From: Pseudomonadota bacterium
Lineage (GTDB): Bacteria > Pseudomonadota > Alphaproteobacteria > Rhizobiales > Beijerinckiaceae
DNA: 6,560 bases
NCBI GenBank assembly: GCA_023423995.1
Contig: JAFAEL010000192.1
Span: forward strand, 1 to 6,560
Reading direction: 5' to 3'
Position 1 is the first letter of the stretch. The number at the start of each line of letters is the position of its first letter. Below, in pieces: positions 1 to 6,392 of the stretch. The translations under genes and the position numbers were made by a program. The notes under the pieces are model-generated. The model was not told where the DNA came from and ran no database searches. It was given only the letters and a program-made list of their open reading frames with translations.

Positions 1-1261
1 CCGCAAGCTCCTTCCGGATGCTGCCGAGGAAGCTGATCTCTGGCTGCTCGACGGGCCGAACGGGCTTCCCGTCATCCGGGCGAAGCATGGGGACGAAGTG
101 TTCGCGCGGCTCGTGAACGACACGCCGGCACCACTGACGCTCCACTGGCACGGCCTGCGCGGCCCGAACGCCGTTGACGGCGTCGCGGGCCTCACCCAGG
201 CGGCAATCGCGCCGGGCGCCTCCTTCGACTACCGCTTCAAGGCCCCCGATCCCGGAATCAGCCTCATCCGTCCGATGATGCCCGGCTCCGCCGGCGAGGC
301 GGCCGGTCGCGGGATCGGCGGGCTGCTCATCGTCGAGGAATCGGCGCCGCCGAAGGTCGCGGCCGAATATGCGCTCGTCCTGCGGGACTGGCGCGTCGAG
401 AGGACCGGCGCCCTTTCCCCGTTCGGCGCGCCGATGGAGGCGGCCCTCGCGGGACGGCTCGGGAACCGGCTAAGCCTCGACGGCCAGGATCCGCCGCGAC
501 GCATCGAGGCGCCTGTCGGCGCGCAGATCCGGCTGAGGCTCGCCAACGCGGCAAATGCCCGAATCCTGCGCATCCGCTTCGATGACATGAAGGTGTTCGT
601 CGCGGCGGTAGACGGCCAACCGACGGACCGTTTCGAGCCGCTCCGCGCCAGCCTGCCCTTTCCGCCCGGCACCCGCTACGATCTCCTGGTCGAGCTCCCG
701 GCCGAGGCCGGCCGCACGAGCCGCATCACGGCGCTTGTCGGCGACGGGGTGCCGCTCCTCGAGGTTACGGCGACGCAGGCCCCGGGCGGTGAGAAGCCGC
801 CGGAGCTCGAGAACCTGCCGCAGAACGCGCTGCTGCCGCCGGAGATCAAGCTCCAGAACTCGCTCCGGAAGGACCTCGCCATCACGGGCGGGGCAACGCG
901 GGGCCCGGCAGGCGAGCCCGTCTATACGGGCGACCCGCGGGCGATCTGGAAGATCAACGGCACGGCGGGCGATGCGGGCGGCCCTCCCCTGTTCACGGCG
1001 AAACGGGGCCAGCCCGTCGTCCTGGCGCTCCACAACCAGACGGGCTTCCCCCAGCCGATCCATCTTCACGGCCATTCCTGCCGGCTTCTGCACGGGCTGG
1101 ACGACGGCTGGGAGCCCTATTGGCTCGACACCTTCCAGGTCGCAGAGGGCCGCACCGCGCGGATCGCCTTCGTGGCGGACAATCCTGGCAAATGGGCGAT
1201 CGGCTCCAGCGTGCTCGAGCGCTTCGACACGGGCCTCTGGGGCTGGTTCGAGGTAAGCTGA
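1..1261 (+). CDS. Multicopper oxidase-fold protein with degenerate copper sites (5' partial)
   Basis: The gene is open at the left edge; the first complete codon is at base 2, leaving 419 residues. Three cupredoxin-like domains can be followed: an N-terminal one with HWHG (fragment residues 48-51) and a GRG..GGLLIVEE strand, a middle one with a DGQP loop, and a C-terminal one with PIHLHGH (bases 1055-1075). This is the layout of three-domain laccase/CopA/CueO/FtsP-type proteins, normally exported by Tat; a signal peptide would lie outside the window. The copper motifs are altered. The usual HPH of domain 1 reads RPM (269-277), the first His of HPxHLH is Gln (1052-1054), and the usual HCHxxxH..M motif reads GSSVLER...L (1202-1237). 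No type 1 ligand remains, and only four of eight trinuclear histidines do. A normal oxidase reaction is therefore unlikely; a structural or FtsP/SufI-like non-enzymatic role is inferred. The fold call is secure, the function unknown. Confidence 0.88.
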   Translation, partial: RKLLPDAAEEADLWLLDGPNGLPVIRAKHGDEVFARLVNDTPAPLTLHWHGLRGPNAVDGVAGLTQAAIAPGASFDYRFKAPDPGISLIRPMMPGSAGEAAGRGIGGLLIVEESAPPKVAAEYALVLRDWRVERTGALSPFGAPMEAALAGRLGNRLSLDGQDPPRRIEAPVGAQIRLRLANAANARILRIRFDDMKVFVAAVDGQPTDRFEPLRASLPFPPGTRYDLLVELPAEAGRTSRITALVGDGVPLLEVTATQAPGGEKPPELENLPQNALLPPEIKLQNSLRKDLAITGGATRGPAGEPVYTGDPRAIWKINGTAGDAGGPPLFTAKRGQPVVLALHNQTGFPQPIHLHGHSCRLLHGLDDGWEPYWLDTFQVAEGRTARIAFVADNPGKWAIGSSVLERFDTGLWGWFEVS

Positions 1262-1270
1262 GCGTGGCCG

Positions 1271-1299
1271 TTCCGACCAGACCTCCGATCTGCTAGCCT
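1271..1299 (+). promoter_or_regulatory. Putative promoter of the DUF29 gene, possibly leaderless
   Basis: TTCCGA at 1271-1276 and TAGCCT at 1294-1299 are separated by 17 bases, matching sigma-70 spacing with partial hexamer matches. The expected transcription start falls at about 1306, the A of the ATG. The absence of a Shine-Dalgarno in 1290-1305 (a pyrimidine-rich TGCCCTC precedes the ATG) agrees with this. It is inference from weak motifs only. Confidence 0.3.
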
Positions 1300-1305
1300 G
1301 CCCTC

Positions 1306-1800
1306 ATGGACGGCCGCTCCCTATACGACGAGGACATTCTCGCATGGGCTGAGCAGCAGGCGAGCGCGCTTCGCCGCCTCGCGAAAGATCGGCGAGGACT
1401 GCCCAACGAACTCGACCTGGAGCATCTCGCCGAGGAGATCGAGGACGTAGGCAAGTCGGAACTGCACCGCGCCGAAAGCTTCCTCCGCCTCCTCCTGGTC
1501 CACCTGCTGAAAATCGCCTCCGCGCCGCAGGCCCGCAGCCTGGATCGCTGGCGCCGCGAGGCACGCTTGTTCCAGGGCGAACTCGCCGAGAGCATGACGG
1601 CTTCCATCCGCGCGAAGCTGGACCTCGATCGCCGCTGGGAACAGGCCAGGGACATTGCCGACGGCGACCTCGTCAGGGAGAACGATCGCCTCCTCAGCGG
1701 GCTGACCGCGTCCTGCCCCCTCGGCTTTGACGAATTGCTGGCAGACAGGGCGGACGTGGACGCCCTGGCGGGCCGGATCAGGAGCGCGGCGCGTTCGTGA
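1306..1800 (+). CDS. DUF29 family protein
   Basis: This 164-residue, highly charged, probably helical cytoplasmic protein has the hallmark DUF29 core DLEHLAEEIEDVGKSE (residues 37-52), preceded by a Y-x-x-D...WA N-terminus (residues 7-15) and followed by the LRLLLVHLLK helix (60-69) and a W-R motif (82-83). Length fits the family, which is about 140-170 residues. No biochemical function is established for DUF29, and none is claimed here. No signal peptide or membrane segment is seen. The ATG at 1306 lies 44 bases after the MCO-like gene and has no purine-rich ribosome site in front; instead a TAGCCT hexamer sits at 1294-1299, so a leaderless transcript is possible. Any transcriptional link to either neighbour is unproven. 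Confidence 0.85.
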   Translation: MDGRSLYDEDILAWAEQQASALRRLAKDRRGLPNELDLEHLAEEIEDVGKSELHRAESFLRLLLVHLLKIASAPQARSLDRWRREARLFQGELAESMTASIRAKLDLDRRWEQARDIADGDLVRENDRLLSGLTASCPLGFDELLADRADVDALAGRIRSAARS

Positions 1801-1859
1801 GTTGCTCCTCGCGCCAAGCAAGGTAGAGGACCGGCAGCGGGATCTGTGCGGGGGGCGAG

Positions 1860-2618
1860 ATGGCGTCGAAGGTGCTCGTGACGGCCGGAGCGTCGGGGAT
1901 CGGGCTCGCGATGGTCCGGGCCTTCCATCAGGAGGGCGCGAGCGTCTTCACCTGCGACATCGACGAGGCGGGACTCGCTCGGGCGCAGGGCGAGATGTCC
2001 GGGTTGCAGATTGCCCCTTGCGACATCGGTGATCGCTCCGCCGTGCAGGCGATGGTGGCGGATGCCGCCACGCGCCTCGGCGGCCTCGATGTGCTCGTCA
2101 ACAATGCCGGGATCGCCGGCCCGACCGGCCCGGTTCAGGACACCGATCCCGATGCGTGGGAGGAGGTTCTCCGGGTGGACCTCACGGGCGCGTTCCTGGT
2201 CGCGAAACACGCGATCCCGCATCTCACCCGGTCCGGCGGCGGCACCATCATCAACATGGCCTCCGCAGCCGGACGGTTCGGCTACGCCAACCGAAGCCCC
2301 TATGCGGCGGCCAAATGGGGCCTCATCGGGCTCACGAAGACGCTCTCGATGGAGCTCGGCCAATACGGGATCTGCGTGAACGCGATCGCGCCGGGGGCCG
2401 TGGACGGCGACCGGATCCGACGCGTCTTCGAAGGTCGGGCCCGGATCTCGGGCCGAAGCCCGGAGGAGGAGATGGAGGGGGCCCTCGCCCACCAATCCGT
2501 CAAGCGCCTCGCCCAGGCTTCCGAGATCGCAGCGCTCGCCGTGTTCCTCGCATCGCCTGCGGCGCGGTCGATTTCCGGCCAGGTCATCCCGGTCGACGGG
2601 GATCAGCAGCGGAACTGA
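1860..2618 (+). CDS. SDR family NAD(P)-dependent oxidoreductase
   Basis: A complete 252-residue classical short-chain dehydrogenase/reductase, cytosolic, of standard length. The Rossmann nucleotide site is TAGASGIG (residues 8-15), a TGxxxGxG motif with Ala for the first Gly. Asp33 after the second strand favours NAD(H) over NADP(H), by family rule. NNAG is at 81-84. The catalytic residues are Ser135, Tyr148 and Lys152 (YAAAK); the usual catalytic Asn position in the VNLTG-type motif is Asp107 here (VDLTG). PG at 178-179 and a C-terminal GQVIPVDGD complete the family pattern. It resembles 3-oxoacyl-ACP reductase/hydroxyacyl or sugar-alcohol dehydrogenases, but the substrate cannot be told from sequence. 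The ATG is preceded by a G-rich stretch (GGGGGCGAG) abutting it and by AGGTAGAGGA about 30 bases upstream, so ribosome-site evidence is modest. It begins 59 bases after the DUF29 gene and ends 14 bases before the convergent nnr gene. Confidence 0.92.
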   Translation: MASKVLVTAGASGIGLAMVRAFHQEGASVFTCDIDEAGLARAQGEMSGLQIAPCDIGDRSAVQAMVADAATRLGGLDVLVNNAGIAGPTGPVQDTDPDAWEEVLRVDLTGAFLVAKHAIPHLTRSGGGTIINMASAAGRFGYANRSPYAAAKWGLIGLTKTLSMELGQYGICVNAIAPGAVDGDRIRRVFEGRARISGRSPEEEMEGALAHQSVKRLAQASEIAALAVFLASPAARSISGQVIPVDGDQQRN

Positions 2619-2632
2619 CCGGCCGGAGGGCT

Positions 2633-4135
2633 TCAGGCGAGCACGTCCTGCATGACCCGGGGCAGCAGTTCCGGAAGATCTTCGGCGATGAGCCCGGGAC
2701 CGAAACCCGCTCCGGCCTCCGCATGCATCCAGACCGCGCAGGCTGCGGCCTCGAACCCCGGCATCCCCTGCGCCATCAGGCCCGCCACGATGCCGCCCAG
2801 CACATCGCCGGACCCGGCCGTACCGAGATAGGCCGAGCCGTTCGCGTTGATCGCCGCCCTCCCCTGCGGGCTGGCGATGACGGTGTCGGCGCCCTTCAGG
2901 ATGACGAACGCGTCCGTGAAGGATGCGAGCCCGAGGGCGCGGTCCAGCTTGGAGGGGCGAGCGGCGATCGCGCGCGCTTCCGCCGAGGCTTCTCCCGATC
3001 CGGCGAGCAGGCGCTTCAGTTCGCCCTCATGCGGTGTGAGGACGACCGGCGTTTCGCGCGGCGCGCGCGTCAGCGCGGCGAACGCCTCGGCCGATCCGGA
3101 AAAGCTCGTCAGCGCATCCGCATCGAGAACCGTCGCCCGGTCCGCCTCGAGGGCGGTCTCGACCCAGCGCCGGGTCGTCTCTCCGACGCCGAGAGCCGGC
3201 CCGAGCGCGAGCGCGTTGAAACGGTCGTCCGTCAGGAGGTCGGAAAACTCGTCGGGGTCGTCGCAGACCCGCATCATGATGGCCGTGAGATGCGCAGCGT
3301 TGACCGAGAGAGCGCGCGCGGATGTCACCACGGAAACCAGCCCCGCTCCGGCGCGCAGCGCGCCGCGAGCCGCGAGCCGCGCCGCGCCCGTATTGGCCGG
3401 GCCGCCCGACACCACGAGCGCATGGCCCCGATCATATTTGTGCGCCGTCTCGCAGGGGCGCGGGAACGCCTTGCGCCATAGATCGAGGCCATTGGCGAAG
3501 AGCGTCGGTCCCGAGAGGCCGCTGCAGGAGACGCCGATACCGGCCACCTCGACAACGCCCGCATGGGTACGGCCCGGCTGGAGGAGGTGGCCCGGCTTTC
3601 GGCACGCGAAGGTGATCGTCCGGGCCGCCCTGATGGCGGCTCCGCGCACCAGCCCACTATCCGCATCGATGCCGGAGGGAATGTCGATCGCGAGGACCGG
3701 CCTGCCGGCCGCATTGACCCGGGCGATCAGGCCGGCGACCTCGCCATCTAGGTCGCGGGCGAGCCCGGTCCCGAAGAGCGCGTCGATCACGAGGTCGGCG
3801 GCCGTGGGGTCGGCTCCCGCGAGGGGCAACGGCTCCTCGCCCCAGAGATGTCCCGCTTCGGCGGCGTCGCCGGTCAGCTCCGACAGGCGCTTCATGGCCG
3901 CAACCGTCACGTTGTGACCCCTGTTCGCCAGGAGGCGCGACACCACGAACCCGTCGCCGCCATTGTTGCCCGGCCCGCACAGGACCAGCACCCGGCCCGC
4001 CTCGGGCAGCATGCGGGCAGCCGCCTCCGCGGCCGCCTCCCCCGCCCTGATCATGAGCGTGAAGCCGGGCGTGCCGGCCGCGATCGCCCGGCTATCGGCG
4101 TCCCGCATTTGATCGGATTTGAGCAATATTTGCAT
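2633..4135 (-). CDS. nnr: Bifunctional NAD(P)H-hydrate epimerase / ADP-dependent (S)-NAD(P)H-hydrate dehydratase
   Basis: Metabolite-repair enzyme: the N-terminal YjeF domain epimerises damaged R-NAD(P)HX to the S form, and the C-terminal ribokinase-like domain dehydrates S-NAD(P)HX back to NAD(P)H using ADP. Length is 500 residues, normal for the fused bacterial form. Epimerase motifs are CGPGNNGGDG (53-62), VIDALFGTGL (116-125) and DIPSGIDADSG (151-161). Dehydratase motifs are KYDRGHALVVSGG (233-245), the TGAARLAARGALRAGAG helix (249-265), LTPHEGE (366-372), LKGADTVI (413-420) and GTAGSGDVL (438-446) with the catalytic Asp444. Both halves look intact. The ATG at 4135 is chosen because residues 4-20 already match the family N-terminus (LLKSDQMRDADSRAIAAG); no good Shine-Dalgarno is seen. 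The gene is divergent from glnB, a neighbourhood I recall as common in alphaproteobacteria, and convergent with the SDR gene. Confidence 0.95.
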   Translation of the reverse strand: MQILLKSDQMRDADSRAIAAGTPGFTLMIRAGEAAAEAAARMLPEAGRVLVLCGPGNNGGDGFVVSRLLANRGHNVTVAAMKRLSELTGDAAEAGHLWGEEPLPLAGADPTAADLVIDALFGTGLARDLDGEVAGLIARVNAAGRPVLAIDIPSGIDADSGLVRGAAIRAARTITFACRKPGHLLQPGRTHAGVVEVAGIGVSCSGLSGPTLFANGLDLWRKAFPRPCETAHKYDRGHALVVSGGPANTGAARLAARGALRAGAGLVSVVTSARALSVNAAHLTAIMMRVCDDPDEFSDLLTDDRFNALALGPALGVGETTRRWVETALEADRATVLDADALTSFSGSAEAFAALTRAPRETPVVLTPHEGELKRLLAGSGEASAEARAIAARPSKLDRALGLASFTDAFVILKGADTVIASPQGRAAINANGSAYLGTAGSGDVLGGIVAGLMAQGMPGFEAAACAVWMHAEAGAGFGPGLIAEDLPELLPRVMQDVLA

Positions 4136-4180
4136 CGAGATTCATCGCTCAAGGTAGCGGACTGCCCGCAGCGTCGACAG

Positions 4181-4199
4181 TTGCACAGAAGTTATGCAA
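4181..4199. promoter_or_regulatory. NtrC-like palindromic binding site upstream of glnB
   Basis: TTGCACAGAAGTTATGCAA is an inverted repeat with arms TTGCA/TGCAA around nine bases. Its inner 17 bases have the TGCAC...TGCA outline and length of the NtrC consensus (TGCACC-N5-GGTGCA), though the inner GG of the right arm is missing. The centre is 129 bases before the glnB ATG and about 87 bases before the start predicted from the TGGCAC element at 4251, a normal enhancer distance. A half-site, TGCAC at 4205-4209, lies next to it. Because the region is shared, it could also affect nnr. Function is inferred. Confidence 0.5.
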
Positions 4200-4250
4200 C
4201 TCGCTGCACGCTTGATCATCAGCATCGGAGCGACCGCTCCGGATTCGACA

Positions 4251-4265
4251 TGGCACCGCCACCGC
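4251..4265 (+). promoter_or_regulatory. Candidate sigma-54 promoter A for glnBA
   Basis: TGGCACC, four bases, then CCGC: the -24 block matches six of seven positions of TGGCACG, and the GG and GC dinucleotides are correctly spaced, but the -12 block has CC where TT is expected. The predicted start is near 4277, giving a leader of about 42 bases and placing the NtrC-like site near -87. The geometry is good and the -12 box is poor. Confidence 0.4.
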
Positions 4266-4276
4266 CCTGATGGTAA

Positions 4277-4657
<381 letters not shown>

Positions 4658-4672
4658 GCATCAGCGCTCCAA

Positions 4673-4690
4673 GCCCGGCGTCCGCCGGGC
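4673..4690 (+). other. GC-rich stem-loop between glnB and glnA
   Basis: GCCCGGC, loop GTCC, GCCGGGC form a perfect seven-pair all-G/C stem with a four-base loop. No T-run follows, so it is not a standard intrinsic terminator. It starts 15 bases after the glnB stop and ends 27 bases before the glnA GTG. It could stabilise processed RNA, mark a processing site or partly attenuate readthrough; this is inference. Confidence 0.55.
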
Positions 4691-4705
4691 GAACGATCAA
4701 TCTAC

Positions 4706-4713
4706 GGAGAGGA
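4706..4713 (+). promoter_or_regulatory. Strong Shine-Dalgarno of glnA
   Basis: GGAGAGGA lies four bases before the GTG at 4718. It decides the start: an in-frame TAA (4715-4717) directly precedes the GTG, and the next in-frame ATG is 51 codons downstream inside the conserved fold. It is by far the best ribosome site in the window. Confidence 0.85.
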
Positions 4714-4717
4714 CTAA

Positions 4718-6133
4718 GTGGCCACGACGACAGCCAAAGACGTGCTTGCGGCAATCAAGGACAACGACGTCAAGTACGTCGACCTCCGTTTCACCGATCC
4801 TCGGGGCAAGTGGCAGCACGTCACCTTCGACGTGTCGCTGGTCGACGAGGACCTGTTCGCCGAGGGAACGATGTTCGACGGCTCGTCGATCGCCGGCTGG
4901 AAGGCGATCAACGAGTCCGACATGATCCTTATGCCGGACCCGGCGACCGCCGAGATGGATCCCTTCTTCTCGGCCCCGACGATGTCCATCGTGTGCGACA
5001 TCCTCGAGCCGTCCACGGGCGAGCCCTATGAGCGCGACCCGCGCGGCATCGCCAAGAAGGCCGAGACCTACATGAAGTCGCTCGGCATCGGCGACACGAC
5101 CTATTTCGGTCCCGAGGCCGAGTTCTTCATCTTCGACGACGTGAAGTTCATGGCCGACCCGTACAACACGGGATTCAAGCTGGACTCCGCCGAACTCCCG
5201 ATCAACGGCGACACGGATTACGAGGGCGGCAATCTCGGCCACCGCATCCAGATGAAGGCCGGCTACTTCCCGGTCCCGCCGCTGGATTCGGCCCAGGACA
5301 TGCGCGGCGAGATGCTGGCCGCCATGCAGGCCATGGGCGTCTCGGTCGAGAAGCACCACCACGAGGTGGCGTCCGCCCAGCACGAGCTCGGCATGAAGTT
5401 CAACACGCTCGTGCTCATGGCCGACCAGATGCAGATCTATAAGTACTGCATCCACAACGTCGCGCAGAGCTACGGCAAGTCGGCGACCTTCATGCCGAAG
5501 CCCGTCTATGGCGACAACGGCTCGGGCATGCACGTGCACCAGTCGATCTGGAAGGACGGCAAGCCGCTCTTCGCCGGCGACAAGTATGCCGACCTCAGCC
5601 AGGAATGCCTCTGGTACATCGGCGGCATCATCAAGCACGCCAAGGCGCTGAACGCCTTCACCAACCCGTCGACGAACTCCTACAAGCGTCTCGTCCCGGG
5701 CTACGAGGCTCCGGTGCTCCTGGCCTATTCGGCCCGCAACCGCTCGGCATCCTGCCGTATTCCGTGGACGCAGAACCCGAAGGCCAAGCGCGTCGAGGTC
5801 CGCTTCCCCGATCCGACCGCGAACCCGTACCTGGCGTTCTCGGCCATGCTGATGGCCGGCCTCGACGGCATCCAGAACAAGATCGATCCGGGTCCGGCCA
5901 TGGACAAGGATCTCTACGACCTCCCGCCGCGCGAGCTGAAGGAGATCCCGACGGTCTGCGGTTCGCTGCGCGAGGCGCTCGAGAGCCTGGACAAAGACCG
6001 TTCGTTCCTGAAGGCCGGCGGCGTGTTCACGGACGCCTTCATCGACAGCTTCATCGAGCTGAAGATGGCGGAAGTCGCTCGCTTCGAGATGACCCCGCAC
6101 CCGGTCGAGTTCGTGATGTACTACTCGGTCTGA
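4718..6133 (+). CDS. glnA: Type I glutamine synthetase
   Basis: Catalyses ATP-dependent condensation of glutamate and ammonia to glutamine; a cytosolic dodecamer in this family. Length is 471 residues, standard for GSI. Visible motifs are FDGSS (53-57), which contributes to the neighbouring active site; GPEAEFF (131-137) with metal-binding Glu133/Glu135; [11 protein letters not shown] (213-223) with further metal ligands; [10 protein letters not shown] (267-276) with the metal/glutamate His; [17 protein letters not shown] (316-332); and [11 protein letters not shown] (339-349) with substrate/ATP arginines. KDLYDLPP (397-404) contains Tyr400, the expected adenylylation site of the GSI-beta subtype, so control by GlnE and PII is expected. 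No catalytic residue appears missing. Translation starts at GTG with a strong ribosome site. The gene is probably co-transcribed with glnB and ends at the terminator 27 bases downstream. Confidence 0.98.
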   Translation: MATTTAKDVLAAIKDNDVKYVDLRFTDPRGKWQHVTFDVSLVDEDLFAEGTMFDGSSIAGWKAINESDMILMPDPATAEMDPFFSAPTMSIVCDILEPSTGEPYERDPRGIAKKAETYMKSLGIGDTTYFGPEAEFFIFDDVKFMADPYNTGFKLDSAELPINGDTDYEGGNLGHRIQMKAGYFPVPPLDSAQDMRGEMLAAMQAMGVSVEKHHHEVASAQHELGMKFNTLVLMADQMQIYKYCIHNVAQSYGKSATFMPKPVYGDNGSGMHVHQSIWKDGKPLFAGDKYADLSQECLWYIGGIIKHAKALNAFTNPSTNSYKRLVPGYEAPVLLAYSARNRSASCRIPWTQNPKAKRVEVRFPDPTANPYLAFSAMLMAGLDGIQNKIDPGPAMDKDLYDLPPRELKEIPTVCGSLREALESLDKDRSFLKAGGVFTDAFIDSFIELKMAEVARFEMTPHPVEFVMYYSV

Positions 6134-6160
6134 CACTCAGCCGAGCTTCAGCAAGGGTGT

Positions 6161-6190
6161 ACGCCGGGGCCTCACCGCCCCGGCGTTTTT
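6161..6190 (+). terminator. Intrinsic terminator of glnBA
   Basis: Two perfectly complementary ten-base arms, 6161-6170 (ACGCCGGGGC) and 6177-6186 (GCCCCGGCGT), enclose the loop CTCACC. The right arm runs directly into TTTTT (6186-6190). There is no T-run on the opposite side, so it acts only on the plus strand. Confidence 0.93.
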
Positions 6191-6199
6191 CGTTCTGGG

Positions 6200-6244
6200 C
6201 GGTCGCGAGCAAAAAACGCTGCCCGACGGGGGTGCTCACGACCG
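6200..6244. repeat. Imperfect inverted repeat downstream of the terminator
   Basis: CGGTCGCGAGC (6200-6210) and GCTCACGACCG (6234-6244) are complementary at ten of eleven positions. They enclose 23 bases that begin with A6 and hold a small CCC-GAC-GGG hairpin. The repeat lies between the glnA terminator and the parD-like promoter. Its function is unknown; it may be a secondary RNA structure or a protein site. Confidence 0.5.
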
Positions 6245-6324
6245 TCTCGGCTGTATCATCCCGGCGGCGGTGCTGGTTGCGATGAGCCGCCCCACCGCAC
6301 TTCCGGCGAAGTGGCCGAGGGCCC

Positions 6325-6353
6325 ACGACACGGTCGAACAAGGGCGTTATGAT
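6325..6353 (+). promoter_or_regulatory. Putative sigma-70 promoter of the parD-like gene
   Basis: ACGACA (6325-6330) and TATGAT (6348-6353) are separated by exactly 17 bases. They match four of six and five of six consensus positions. The predicted start is near 6360, about 33 bases before the ATG. The -10 box lies inside the first of two direct repeats, which suits autorepression by the antitoxin. Confidence 0.5.
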
Positions 6354-6372
6354 CCTATATGGCGTTGTGACC
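6343..6372 (+). repeat. Direct repeats, candidate ParD operator
   Basis: GGCGTTATGATC (6343-6354) and GGCGTTGTGACC (6361-6372) agree at ten of twelve bases and start 18 bases apart. A further TGACG occurs at 6379-6383. They overlap the -10 region and predicted start. Ribbon-helix-helix antitoxins typically bind short repeats over their own promoters; the operator role is inferred. Confidence 0.4.
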
Positions 6373-6392
6373 TTGTAGTGACGAGACGCTGC

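Noticed and set aside
1293..2495. 400-codon minus-strand open frame opposite DUF29 and SDR
   Set aside because: Antisense to two recognisable genes; its composition is typical of GC-rich shadow frames.
2156..3481. 441-codon plus-strand open frame across the SDR end and nnr
   Set aside because: Arg/Gly/Pro-rich shadow translation spanning two real genes on opposite strands, with no recognisable domain.
4697..6136. 479-codon minus-strand open frame covering all of glnA
   Set aside because: It mirrors the glnA codon pattern in GC-rich DNA, encodes a low-complexity Arg/His/Val-rich product with no family features, and overlaps a certain gene.
6051..6341. 96-codon minus-strand ORF over the glnA end and terminator
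   Set aside because: It runs through the glnA 3' end and the terminator hairpin and is Arg-rich with no family resemblance.
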